From NCBI GenBank assembly GCA_933228675.1, contig OW121744.1, positions 102,283,622 to 102,347,621 on the forward strand: a stretch of 64,000 nt of DNA, given 5' to 3'. The first letter of the stretch is position 1; each line of letters begins with the position of its first letter. The notes below the pieces were generated by a model that did not search any database, was not told the origin of the DNA, and worked only from the letters and a program-made list of their open reading frames with translations. This DNA is from Stomorhina lunata. Lineage: Eukaryota; Arthropoda; Insecta; Diptera; Rhiniidae. Of the stretch, positions 30,401-43,600 are shown one piece after another. A program made the translations under genes and the position numbers.

Positions 30401-32830
30401 TCCACTTTTGAAATTTCAATATTCCGTTTTCAATTTTTTTGTGATTTTCTTTTTGTTGTTATTTGAACACTTTAAGTGTCTCTTATATTCCAATATTTTT
30501 TAATTATCTTCTTATTTCAACATATTTTCCTAAAAAGTTGATGTGTCTTCTTAAAGATGCCAAGGACTACTGAATATTTTTCAATATTCTCTAGACAACT
30601 TAAGCCAGGTTTTGAGTTTCACTTCTCTAGAATATCAAGATTAAGAAATTTATGACCTGTTATTTCCATCACGATGACTAGACGACGAGTAGTTGAGTAG
30701 GTAGGGCCAGAAAACTCCCTCCTACCAAAAATTAGAAGATATTGAAAACTTTTTTTCCACTTAATGAAACAAAATTTTTCATTTCTTTCGACTAAACAAA
30801 GAGTTTCATTAGAAAAATATTTGTTTAGCTGTTTACAACAGCACACACATATTTTAGACATTAATTTTTATTAGAAAAAAGAAAAGGACAGACAGAAAAC
30901 GTTTTGTTTTTCAATTTTAAATGCAGCTCAGGTCGGTCTCCTATAGTTTTTCCAGCTAATAATCTTGTTTTCATATATTAATCATATATGTATATAGAGA
31001 CAAAAAGAATAGAAGAAAAATAATGCCTTCAGGTAGGTCGTTATGCTTTAATCTAATTCTAAAGAAATTTTCATAATCTTCAAATTCATTTTGGGAACTC
31101 TTTTTCATTTGAAAGCCTTGGGATTGAGTCAAGCACGTTCTTTATTAACTACAAAATTTCTTCATTTCTTTCGAGTAATTGTGGTTATTTGTCTTTTCAA
31201 AATAATTCCCATATTTCTTTGTTGTGTTTTGAATAATTCCCATATTTCTTTGTTGTATTTTGAAAAATGTCTTATGTTTATTTTAGGATTTTTGCTCTTA
31301 ATTTAGGGGTTTTCTCCCGCTGACTTGTGTGTATTTACATTTCAGTTCAAAGGCGAATTGAATTTGCCGTCTTCTAAAATTTGAAGATTTTTTCATAATT
31401 TAAACCATTTACATCTTAAATTACATTTCGGAGATCTTGAGGTTGTAAATACAAAATATTTTATGTTTGTTCCTGTACTCTAACGAAACTATCCAAAACA
31501 GTCCGAAGTTGTCAGAAATCACAAAAAAAAACAATTTATATAGAAAATTTTGTACGTAAACGCTTTTGAGTAAGTTTGGGTTGTTTCGTAAAAGTAAAGA
31601 AAATTTCGTTTTAGAATTTCTGTTACGGTTTAATGTCTGTTTTATGGTTTTCGAGTTTGAAATGTGTAAAAGGTTTTATTTTATATGCAGGTAGCAAAAT
31701 CGGTAATAAAGCCTTAATTGGTTTTTTTCTCTAGACATTAGTTTAAGTTTGAAAACAGACAAGACTTTTAAAATATTATAAATTAAAAGAGCGTAGTCTT
31801 TCCTTTAAACTCTTCTAGCGGACATGTCACAAATTCCGTTCGGAATTGAAACCATTCCGTAGTTTAATTTCGATCGAAATGGTTTTAGGTTCTAAAGATT
31901 CCGAAAAAATGTTAATGCTCCAAAACATTACAAAACACGATTTTTTTAAATTGAAATCAGACATTATATCTTTGTTTCAACAAATATCACTAATTAATTG
32001 AAAAAATTGTTCAAATATTGAATAAACAAAGAAAATTATACAAATTCAATTCCACTTTGAAAATAGAATGTGGTTTCAATAGAAGGAAAGCACGGAATTC
32101 TTTCCACTTTCGAACGGAATTGAGTTCTAACACATTGCTGTATATTTTCAGCTTAAAAATATTTTCTTTTAGAATCTATTCTTAAGCCATTTCTTTCAAA
32201 TTCAGTTAAGACAAGTTTTAAAAAGAATACAATAAATAAAAGCCTGAAATCTTGCTTTTAACATCAATTTTAAATTACAATTTAAACTTCATTCCAACAT
32301 TCAATTTAAAAATCTTGTAAAATTTCTTTAAATTTATCTTCTTTGTTTTTATTTATTTATAACAAATAAAAATTTCTTAAAATTTAATTATAAAAAGAAG
32401 TTTCTTCGCTTATACCCCTTCTAAAGTCTACATTAAGTAAATTTAAAACAAGACTTGTTAATAAAATAATAAAAAACTTATACAAGTCTTTTTAAATTTT
32501 ACACAATATAAAAACCTAAAACTTCTTTAAATAATTTTTTTTTCTATTATTTTGTAATATTTACACATAAAACTTATAAAACTAAAACAAAAATAACTAG
32601 TAATCATCAAAGAGTTCTACTCATCAATACATTTAGGATAATAAAAAATTTTGTATTGAAAAGAAGTTTAGAAATTTAGAAAATTAAGCTCTAAAAAATT
32701 CATTTAGTAAAACTATAATAAATATAGTTTTTAGTCCTTTATATTAGGAGTCTTAATTAATTTCTAATTCTTTAAATTAAAAGTTAATTTGTGGAAACGT
32801 TAAGCAAAAACAATTTTATTATAAAATCTA
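30400..32830. other. AT-rich intergenic DNA between the secreted-protein gene and the GrpE gene
   Basis: No convincing exon. Short frames at 30619-30861 (-) and 31091-31306 (+) have no recognisable domain. Mostly T- and A-rich runs. Confidence 0.45.
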
Positions 32831-32834
32831 GAAA

Positions 32835-35491
32835 CTATTGGGCTTTGGAGACGCCAACTAAAGCAGGTCGTATGACACGATCGTGTAGTTTATAGCCCAA
32901 TTTGGTGACTTCAATGATGGTATCAGGTTCCACGTTGGTATCGGGCTGAAAAGAAAAAAAAAATGTTAATAAATAAGAAATTTGAATGTAATAAACATCA
33001 AGCCCAATATCAAAACAAATCAAAACTATCAAAGATTTGATCTAAAACTTTAATCAAGACAATCCTTAAGAGTATAAACAGTACAATGACCAAACTATGA
33101 TTAGACTATAATCATTACTATGATAATATTATAGAAAAAATATCACATTGAAAATTTTTCTATAGATAAAATTTCATACTGAAAATTTTTCTATAGAAAA
33201 AATTTCATACTGAAAATTTTTCTATAGAAAAAATTTCATATTGAAAATTTTTCTATAGAAAAAATTTCATATTAAAAATTTTTCTATAGAAAAAATTTCA
33301 TACTGAAAATTTTTCTATAGAAAAAATTTCATAATGAAAATTTTTCTATAGAAAAAATTTCATATTGAAAATTTTTCTATAAAAAAAATTTCATATTGAA
33401 AATTTTTCTAAAGAAAAAGTTTCATTTTCAAAATTTTAATAAAGAAAAAGTTTTATTTTGAAAATTTTTCAAAAGAAAAAGTTTTGTTTTGAAAATTTTT
33501 CAAAAGAAAAAATTTCATTTTGAAAATTTTTCTATAGAAAAAAATTTCATATTTAAAAATTTTCTATAGAAAAAATTTCATCTTGAAAATTTTTCTAAAG
33601 AATAAATTTAATTTTGAAATTTTTTCTGTAGAAAAAAAAATTGTCTACAGAAAAAATTTTATATTGAAAATTTTTCTAGAGAAAAAATTTCATATTGAAA
33701 ATTTTTCTAGAGAAAAAATTTCATATTAAAAATTTTTCTAGAGAAAAAATTTCATATTGAAAATTTTTCTATAGAAAAAATTTCATATAGAAAAAATTTC
33801 ATATAGAAAAAATTTCATATTGAAAATTTTTCTATAGAAAAAATTTCATATTGAAAATTTTTCTATAGAAATAATTTCATATTGAAAATTTTTCTATATA
33901 AAAAAATTTAATAATGAAAATTTGTCAATAGAAAAAATTTCATATTGAAAATTTGTCTATGCAGGTACCACAAAGGGACTGTTTCTAGGACCCAAGTGAC
34001 GCTGACTTAACATCGGCTGTCTGGCCAACCTAACATAACCAATCCTATGATTAACACTATTTCTAAGAGTCTTACATTAGTCCTTAGACCCTGAAATGAC
34101 TACGATTAATCTATTAATAGACCATGACTGGACTACATATAAGGTTATGTTTGGGATTATGATCACATTTTATCAAGTCTTTGAACACTCTTGGTAAACT
34201 CTGATTGCTAAAGCGACCATGACAGGAATATATCAAGCCTTGTGAAACCTTTTGCTAGACTGCGACGACTTTTATTACCCTACGACTATAACCCCGAGGG
34301 TGATATTAAACCAAAGACGCTATAGGTAATATAAATATAAAGATATTGGACAACAAAAATTTTTTTCTGCAAGAAGTGAAATTAAAGTTGATACAAAAAA
34401 GCGAAAAAATACATAAACGTACAAGCAAACACACATTTCATGAGCACTTGTGTGTACCTTGGCTTTCTTTTATTGGATAATCGTCATTAGCTGTTTCCGA
34501 ATTAGCGCAAAAGCAGGGATATACTCTTTTTTATGGGACTTTTCAAAATGTCATGAGGAAAATTAATGTATAGAAGTCCAACATCTTTATATATTATAGA
34601 GTCTTTGATTAAACGTTTGTTCTGTTATTTCAAATCCGTAATTACCATATGACTATGACCAAGTGATTAAGCTACGATTTGATAATTGTTCGTTTCACCA
34701 ATGTTATCACAAAACAACTCACCTTTTGGAACAAAGCTTCATGCATATTTGGATTGAACTTCTCATTCAAGGGGTTCATGGGCTCCAAACCGTGACGCTT
34801 AAAGACCTGCATCAACGAAGCATTTGTCATGGTTAGACCTTCAAACAAATTCTTCAAATGAGGATTACTGTCGTTCAACTGATCCTGAGGTACGGCCCGG
34901 GTGGCATGACCCAAAATGTCAGCCACTTCCAAAAGATCTTTACAGAAGGATTGAATGCCAAAAACCTTGGCATCGGCTATTTGTTTATTCAAGCGTACTC
35001 TTAAGTTTTCACTGTCAGCCAAGGAACGGCGATACTTATCCAGTAGTTCATTATTTTTCTCTTTCAATTCGGTGACTTGTTTGTTCAGTGATTCGATATT
35101 TTCGGTAAGTTTTTTCGTATCTTCAGCAGCAGGAGCAGATTGTTCTGATTGTGCGGCTTCCTTTTCGGCGGTTTTTTCATTGCTGTAGCATCTGGTGGCC
35201 GGGGCTAAACAGCTGGAAGCAAGAAATTATTTAGAATCATTCAGAATTGATGAAAAATCTAGAGATTTATGTTATCTTAAGAGGGTTAACTTATTACGTC
35301 ACATTAGGTTTTTTGGGTATTTCGTATTCATGTTCTTTTACAAATTGTACTTTCATCATTATCAGTAGTTGTTGCTTTTCTTTTGTTAGAATCAATTATT
35401 CGTTGCAAACTTACCTCTTCCACGATTGCTGGCCTGTGATCAGGCTCAAGAGTTTGGTATTTTGTTTATTTAGTAACTGTTTAGTAGCCAT
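32835..35491 (-). CDS. Roe1: Mitochondrial GrpE homologue (Hsp70 nucleotide exchange factor), 3 exons
   Basis: Exons 35415-35491, 34723-35212 and 32835-32945 join to 678 nt, 225 residues; Drosophila Roe1 is about this size. Donors are GTAAGT and GTGAGT, acceptors TTCCAG and TTTCAG; phases are 2 and 0. GrpE releases ADP from mitochondrial Hsp70 in the matrix and so drives the import motor and folding. Residues 1 to about 40 are rich in Lys/Gln/Arg and lack acidic residues, as in a matrix targeting signal (MATKQLLNKQ). A long coiled coil follows (LTENIESLNKQVTELKEKNN). Then comes the GrpE core with KYRRSLADSENLR, GLTMTNASLMQVFKRHGLEP and NPNMHEALFQK, and the C-terminal beta domain with GYKLHDRVIRPALVGVSK. 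A poly(A) signal lies at 32814-32820, only about 15 bases past the stop. Confidence 0.95.
33125..33965 (+). repeat. CTATAG-core satellite array 6 (31-bp, spacer CATATTGA), inside GrpE intron 2
   Basis: The unit has the core AATTTTTCTATAGAAAAAAT and the spacer TTCATATTGAAA; period 31. About 27 units with moderate divergence; near 33780-33810 shortened units lack half the core. The array makes up nearly half of the 1777-bp intron and would be transcribed with the pre-mRNA. Confidence 0.93.
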
Positions 35492-35499
35492 TTTAGTTA

Positions 35500-36475
35500 T
35501 AATTTTATTTAAAATTAATTAAAAGAACCAATTAAATGTGCGGATTAATTTTATACCGCACGCACGATTTTCTTATTGTCACAATATGATTTTGACATTT
35601 GAGATAAAATCCAATTGGAATGTTTCTTGTCATACGATGTTAGCAACAGAGTTGTATTTAAGCTAACAGAGGTGTTACCATATGTGAGACACTCAAGTGG
35701 TAAACTAATGATGCCATATGAAATTTAATGGGTTAGGAAAGAAACTGTTAAATTTGAATTAAAGTAAGTGTGATATACCACACGATATTATACAGGGTAT
35801 TTAGAGAAACCGTTAAACTTAAAATAATGTTAAATTTATTTGATATATTATAATATTTGAATCAAGTTTGTAATGAAATCAATAAATTAAGAAGGAAATG
35901 TCATATATGAGATTATTATATAGACAATTCCCTAGAAAAGTTTTAATTTATGAAGTAATTTTAACAAATTTATAAAATATATTGTACAAACTACTGAAAT
36001 ATTAAATAATAAATACAGTTATTCCCAAAATTCACAATAAATTTTAGGTTTAATTATTTACCAAAGAATTTTTAAATTTAATCTATTTCCATTATTTACA
36101 AAAAAAAAATCAATTAATTAAACATATCAACATATTCAGGCTCCATTGTTTCTTTTAATAACTTAAACTAACTTTGTTTGCTTTTTTGTAATTAAACTTC
36201 CAGTAAATTTAAACAAAAAGAGAAGGTTTTTAATTATAGTTTCAAATACATTTTTATAAATTGTAGGCGTGGTTCATAGTTTAACCTTAATAAGTTTTTT
36301 GACAAGGATTTTTGTACAAGGTTTTTTTGTATTAGAACGCATTTTATCAAAATTTGTTCAATAACTATTAAAAAATATATGTAATTTTACAGCCTAATAT
36401 GTCTTAAAGCTAAATTAGCAAAGGCGGAGCTAGGCAAAATTTTTGGGGGAAAAAGCCTAAAAATAAAAAAGAAAA
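35500..36475. other. Upstream flank of the GrpE gene, AT-rich
   Basis: A short, less AT-rich stretch at 35540-35580 (CCGCACGCACGATTTTC) lies just upstream of the start codon on the - strand and is the likely promoter area, but no TATA box or clear initiator was found. Beyond it no gene is seen. Confidence 0.4.
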
Positions 36476-36479
36476 ATTT

Positions 36480-38690
36480 TTTTATTAAAAAAAAATTCAA
36501 AGAAAACTTTTTGCAGAAAAAAATTTTCTAAACAAAATTTTTTGGTAAAAATTTTCTAAAGAACATTTTTGGTATTAACATTTTTCTATAGACAATTCTT
36601 TCGTATAAAAATTTTTCTATAGAACGTTTTTCATTTTTCTCGATATAAATGTTTCTATAGAAAATTTTTTGGTATACAAATTTTTCTATAGAAAATTTTT
36701 TGGTAAAAAAATGTATTGTAAACACTTTTTAGTTATCAAAAAACATTCTCTAAAAATTTTCTATGGAAACATTTTTTAACCAAAAATTTTCTATTGGCAA
36801 ATTTTTTTAACAAAAAATTTTCTACAGAAAATTTTTTTAACGAAAAATTTTCTATAGAAAAATTTTTTTACGAAAAATTTTTTTACGAAAAATTTTCTAT
36901 AGAAAAGCTTTTTTTAACGAAAAATTTTTTTAATGAAAAATCTTCTGTAGAAAAATTTTTTTAATGAAAAATTTTCTGTAGAAAAATTTTTTTAACGAAA
37001 AATTTTCTATAGAATTTTTTTTTAACGAAAAATTTTCTATAAAAATTTTTTTTAACGAAAAATTTTCTATAGAATTTTTTTTTAACGAAAAATTTTCTAT
37101 AGAATTTTTTTTTTAACGAAAAATTTTCTAAAGAAATTTTTTTTAACGAAAAATTTTCTAAAGAAATTTTTTTTAACGGAAAATTTTCTATAGAAATTTT
37201 TTTTAACGGAAAATTTTCTATAGAAATTTTTTTTAACGAAAAATTTTCTATAGAAATTTTTTTTAACGAAAAATTTTCTATAGAAAATTTTTTTTTAACG
37301 AAAAATTTTCTATAGAAAATTTTTTTTAACGAAAAATTTTCTACAGAAAATTTTGTTTTAACGAAAAATTTTCTATAGAAAAATTTTTTTAAACCAAAAA
37401 TTTTCTATAGAAATTTTTTTTTAACGAAAAATTTGCCATAGAACATTTTTTTTAAACGAAAAATTTTCAATAAAATTTTTTTTTTAACGAAAAATTTTCT
37501 ATAGAAAAATTTTTTTGAAAAAAAATTTCTACAGAAAAATTTCCGAAAAAAATTTTCTATAGAAAAATTTTTTGAACAAAAAATTTTCTATAGAAAAATT
37601 TTTTAAAAAGAAAAATTTTCTGTAGAGTAATTTTTCTATAATTTTTCGTTTAAAAAATTTTCTAAAGAAACAAAAAATTTTCTATACAGAAATTTTTATA
37701 ATGAAAATTTTTTATAAGAAAAAATTTTCTGCAGAAAAATTTTTATACCAAACATTTTTCTATAGAAAAATTTTTATATCAAAAAATTTTCTATAGAAAA
37801 TTTTTATAACAATATATTTTTTATAGAAAAATTTTTACACGAAAAAAATATCTATAGAAAAATTTTTTTGTAACACAAAATGTTCTATAGAAAAATTTTT
37901 ATAACAAAAAAATTTTCTATAGAAAAATTTCATAACGAAACATTTTTAAAACAAAAAACTTTTTTAAAGAAAAATTTGTACACCAAAAAATTTCCAATAG
38001 AAAAATTTTGAAACCAAAAAATTTTCTATAGAAAAATTTTAGGACCAAAACATTAAAATAAAGAAAATAACCAAAAATTTTCTGTAGAAAAAAATTTTAT
38101 AACCAAAAGTTTTTTAATGAAAATTTCTTTATACCAAAAAAACTTTCTATAGAAAAATTATAATACCAAAAAATTTTCTGTAAAAAAAATTTTTTTTTTA
38201 CCAAAAAGTTTTCTCTAAAAAAATTTTTATACCAAAAATTTTCTAATATGGAAATTTTTTTTCAAAAAATTTTTTATACAAAAACTTTTCTTTAGAAAAA
38301 TTTTTATACCAAAAAATTTTCTATTAAAAAATTTTTATACCAAAAAATTTTCTATTGAAAAATTTTTATACCAAAAAATTTTCTATTGGAAAATTTTTAT
38401 ACCAAAAAATTTTCTATAGAAAAATTTTTATACCAAAAATTTTTAAAAGAAAAATTTTTATACAAAAAAATTTTCTATAGAAAAATTTGTATACCAACAA
38501 ATTGTCTACAAAAAATTTTTATACCAAAAAATTTTTATACCAAAAAATTTTTGTAGAAAAATTTTTATACAAACAAAATTTATACAAAATTTTCTATAGA
38601 ACAATTTTTATACCAATAAATTTTCTATAGTAATATTTTTATATTTTGTACAGCAAAAAATTCATACACAAAAATTTTACATAGAACTTG
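36480..38690. repeat. CTATAG-core satellite array 7 (spacers TTTAACGA, then ATACCAAA)
   Basis: The left half (36800-37500) has units with spacer TTTTTTTAACGAAAAA; the right half (37700-38620) has TTTTTATACCAAAAAA. Both share the TTTTCTATAGAAAA core with period about 31. This is the most diverged large array, with many single-base changes and shortened cores. Confidence 0.9.
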
Positions 38691-38694
38691 TTGT

Positions 38695-39050
38695 TAATTT
38701 CTTAGAGAATGAAGGTGATCACTATCAGTATTCTAGTACGCAAAAATTAAACAAAACTATTTATTTATAGTAAGACAATTCTAGAGTGAACTTAGTCTAC
38801 CAGAAACTCTTAAGTCTCCGCCCATGGAAACTTAAAAAAATCATATTCTATTAATAAATCTATCTAAAACAGATTAATAAATTAAATAGTATAAAGAGTT
38901 GCTACAAAAAAGTAGCCATGTTTGGTATCATAGCAGTTTTAGTATTAAAAGCCAAATTGTTATGGAGAAAATATGAATTTAATAATAGAAAAATTATATT
39001 TAAAATAATTTAGAAAGTAAAATTTGAACAAAAAATAATAAAAAGCTTTA
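38695..39050. other. AT-rich DNA, no gene seen
   Basis: Nothing recognised. Confidence 0.4.
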
Positions 39051-39054
39051 AAAT

Positions 39055-39515
39055 TTTGTTTATTTACTTTCGCTCTTTAATATTCTCTTTTATTTCCGCT
39101 AAAATAACTTAAAATAACAGAAACATTAGCTCATCCCTGCTAATGATTATGTTAAGCTTTAACATTTTTTTTTGTTTACTTCCATTCATACAGAATTCTT
39201 TTAAATCTCAAACATTTTCTTTCATTTCCGCTAAAAACTTTACATAACACAAACAACAGCTAAAAAGAACTGATGATTTAACATAAACGGATCTACTGTT
39301 AAGCTTTAACATATTCCTTCTTTATAAAACGGAAGTAAATAAAGAAGAGTTAAGCATGCTTACGTTAAGTCAAGTGGTACTGTTTATGTTTAATTAGCAG
39401 AAGGGCTAAGCTGTTGTTTTACTTTTGTTAAGTTTTAACGGAAATGAGGGAAAAGGTTAGTGATATAAAACTGTATTGCCAGAGCGGAAGTAAATAAAAA
39501 CAATGTTTACTAACT
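39055..39515. repeat. Foldback repeat, two direct and one or two inverted ~120-bp copies
   Basis: Sequence like TTTATTTACTTTCGCTCT...TTTATTTCCGCTAAAA...AACAGCTAA occurs directly at 39056 and 39174 and inverted from 39512 down to about 39390, with another inverted partial copy around 39350. The outer ends (TTTATTTACTTTCGCTCT and the complement of AGAGCGGAAGTAAATAAA) form terminal inverted repeats, so this may be a MITE or foldback element. Confidence 0.6.
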
Positions 39516-39519
39516 TTCT

Positions 39520-40635
39520 TCTGTAAAGGTAGGGTGTTAGTTAACATTACTTGTATTAAAATCTCACATTTTGCTGTAATTTAAATTAATGTATAAATTT
39601 TATGTCAACTTTTCAAAAAAAATTGACTTTTTATATCGATTAATTGATCGTTTATAACAACAAATAAGAAAAGCTAAGGTAAACCACTTGAAAAACAATT
39701 AAAAAATGTGTTTATTCTTAAATTTATGGTATCATACACAAAAAAGTGACAACTAAAAACGGTCTAAAAAAATTTTAATAGAGTTAAAAGCTAAAATAAA
39801 TTAATTCGACATGCAGTATATCTATAACACAAAACACTTTTATAAACAATGTTGTTACATTTATTTTTTTGTATATTTTTGTTGAGACAAACAATTAATT
39901 TAAACTTGAACGTGACAATCGTTTGGTGTGCTTAAACAGCGCACACTTGTTGCTTAAAGGCAGCTTTAGACTATAGGTAAATATTTGGAAAATTTTCATT
40001 AAAAATTTCTTTAAAAAAAATTTGTCAATAGAAAAGTTTTCCTTAAAAATTTTTTTTTTTACAAAAATTATAGAATATAGAAAAATTACCTAAAAAATGT
40101 TTTTATTTAAACTTTGATAAAAATATGTAGTGTAAAAGCAGCTTAAATTTAAAATGCATATGCCTATATAAGTCATGCGTTGAAAATTTAGCACAATTTT
40201 TTTAATCAACTGCTTAAAAATTTTTTTGTTCTTAAAATTACAATAAAATTCAAAAACAGACAAAGGTGCAAAATGATTAATGCTTTTGTAGATTTCCATA
40301 ATTATGTCCGAAACTCTGTTTGAACACTCTAAAATCGTGTTACAAATTAAATTCTTATTCACACTTTAAAATAAAATTTTAAAATTTATTATTAAGTCAT
40401 TTTATTGTTATTTGAATTACAAATCACTTTATTCTTTTTTGAAATTAACAACATGATTTAATAATTTATTGCCCTAACATATTCTTTATCAAAATGTTTG
40501 ATCAGATTTTAATTGATTTTTCATAAGAGCCGAATTGAAATCGTGATCTGATCTGACATTTAACAATTATTTATGTTCATTGTAAATAATTAATGCTTTT
40601 AAAATTTCCACATCAGAAATTAAAAAAAAAAAAAT
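39520..40635. other. AT-rich intergenic DNA, no gene seen
   Basis: A 90-codon - frame at 40090-40362 has no recognisable domain and unremarkable composition. No repeats beyond short runs. Confidence 0.4.
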
Positions 40636-40639
40636 TCAT

Positions 40640-43600
40640 TAAAAAATTTTTCTTAGAGAAAAATTTTAAATAATTTTTTTTTTCGTATAAAAAATTTAAA
40701 AATTTTTTAACGAAAATCTGTCTATAAAATTTTTTTTAACGCAAATTTTTTTAAAGAAAATTTTTCTATAGAAAAAAGTTTTTTAACGAAAATTTTTCTA
40801 TAGAAAAAGTTTTTTTAACGAAAAATTTCTATAGCCAAAGTTTTTTTCTCGAAAATTTTTCTAAAGAAAAATTTTTTTAACGAAAATTTTTTTATAGAAA
40901 AATTTTTTTAACGAAAATTTTTCTACAGAAAAATTTTTTTAACGAAAATTTTTCTATAGAAAAATTTTTCTAACGAAAATTTTTCTTTAGAAGAATTTTT
41001 CTAACGAAAATTTTTCTATAGAAAAATTTTTTTAACGAAAATTTTTCTATAGAAAAATTTTTTTAACGAAAATTTTTCTATAGAAAAATTTTTTTAACGA
41101 AAATTTTTCTATAGAAAAATTTTTTTAACGAAAATTTTTCTATAGAAAAATTTTTTTAACGAAAATTTTTCTATAGAAAAATTTTTTTAACGAAAATTTT
41201 TCTATAGAAAAATTTTTTTAACGAAAATTTTTCTATAGAAAAATTTTTTTAACGAAAATTTTTCTATAGAAAAATTTTTTTAACGAAAATTTTTCTATAG
41301 AAAAATTTTTTTAACGAAAATTTTTCTATAGAAAAATTTTTTTAACGAAAATTTTTCTATAGAAAAATTTTTTTAACGAAAATTTTTCTATAGAAAAATT
41401 TTTTTAACGAAAATTTTTCTATAGAAAAATTTTTTTAACGAAAATTTTTCTATAGAAAAATTTTTTTAACGAAAATTTTTCTATAGAAAAATTTTTTTAA
41501 CGAAAATTTTTCTATAGAAAAATTTTTTTAACGAAAATTTTTCTATAGAAAAATTTTTTTAACGAAAATTTTTCTATAGAAAAATTTTTTTAACGAAAAT
41601 TTTTCTATAGAAAAATTTTTTTAACGAAAATTTTTCTATAGAAAAATTTTTTTAACGAAAATTTTTCTATAGAAAAATTTTTTTAACGAAAATTTTTCTA
41701 TAGAAAAATTTTTTTAACGAAAATTTTTCTATAGAAAAATTTTTTTAACGAAAATTTTTCTATAGAAAAATTTTTTTAACGAAAATTTTTCTATAGAAAA
41801 ATTTTTTTAACGAAAATTTTTCTATAGAAAAATTTTTTTAACGAAAATTTTTCTATAGAAAAATTTTTTTAACGAAAATTTTGCTATAGAAAAATTTTTT
41901 TAACGAAAATTTTTCTATAGAAAAATTTTTTTAACGAAAATTTTTCTATAGAAAAATTTTTTTAACGAAAATTTTTCTATAGAAAAATTTTTTTAACGAA
42001 AATTTTTCTATAGAAAAATTTTTTTAACGAAAATTTTTCTATAGAAAAATTTTTTTAACGAAAATTTTTCTATAGAAAAATTTTTTTAACGAAAATTTTT
42101 CTATAGAAAAATTTTTTTAACGAAAATTTTTCTATAGAAAAATTTTTTTAACGAAAATTTTTCTATAGAAAAATTTTTTTAACGAAAATTTTTCTATAGA
42201 AAAATTTTTTTAACGAAAATTTTTCTATAGAAAAATTTTTTTAACGAAAATTTTTCTATAGAAAAATTTTTTTAACGAAAATTTTTCTATAGAAAAATTT
42301 TTTTAACGAAAATTTTTCTATAGAAAAATTTTTTTAACGAAAATTTTTCTATAGAAAATTTTTTTTAACGAAAATTTTTCTATAGAAAAATTTTGTTAAC
42401 GAAAATTTTTCTATAGAAAAATTTTTTTAACGAAAATTTTTCTATAGAAAAATTTTTTTAACGAAAATTTTTCTATAGAAAAATTTTTTTAACGAAAATT
42501 TTTCTATAGAAAAATTTTTTTAACGAAAATTTTTCTATAGAAAAATTTTTTTAACGAAAATTTTTCTATAGAAAAATTTTTGTAACGAAAATTTTTCTAT
42601 AGAAAAATTTTTTTAACGAAAATTTTTCTATAGAAAAATTTTTTTAACGAAAATTTTTCTATAGAAAAATATTTTTAACGAAAATTTTTCTATAGAAAAA
42701 TTTTTTTAACGAAAATTTTTCTATAGAAAAATTTTTTTAACGAAAATTTTTCTATAGAAAAATTTTTTTAACGAAAATTTTTCTATAGAAAAATTTTTTT
42801 AACGAAAATTTTTCTATAGAAAAATTTTTTTAACGAAAATTTTTCTATAGAAAAATTTTTTTAACGAAAATTTTTCTATAGAAAAATTTTTTTAACGAAA
42901 ATTTTTCTATAGAAAAATTTTTTTAACGAAAATTTTTCTATAGAAAAATTTTTTTAACGAAAATTTTTCTATAGAAAAATTTTTTTAACGAAAATTTTTC
43001 TATAGAAAAATTTTTTTAACGAAAATTTTTCTATAGAAAAATTTTTTTAACGAAAATTTTTCTATAGAAAAATTTTTTTAACGAAAATTTTTCTATAGAA
43101 AAATTTTTTTAACGAAAATTTTTCTATAGAAAAATTTTTTTAACGAAAATTTTTCTATAGAAAAATTTTTTTAACGAAAATTTTTCTATAGAAAAATTTT
43201 TTTAACGAAAATTTTTCTATAGAAAAATTTTTTTAACGAAAATTTTTCTATAGAAAAATTTTTTTAACGAAAATTTTTCTATAGAAAAATTTTTTTAACG
43301 AAAATTTTTCTATAGAAAATTTTTTTTAACGAAAATTTTTCTATAGAAAAATTTTGTTAACGAAAATTTTTCTATAGAAAAATTTTTTTAACGAAAATTT
43401 TTCTATAGAAAAATTTTTTTAACGAAAATTTTTCTATAGAAAAATTTTTTTAACGAAAATTTTTCTATAGAAAAATTTTTTTAACGAAAATTTTTCTATA
43501 GAAAAATTTTTTTAACGAAAATTTTTCTATAGAAAAATTTTTGTAACGAAAATTTTTCTATAGAAAAATTTTTGTAACGAAAATTTTTCTATAGAAAAAT

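Noticed and set aside
40090..40362. 90-codon - ORF between the foldback and array 8
   Set aside because: No similarity recognised, AT-rich composition, no splice or promoter context.
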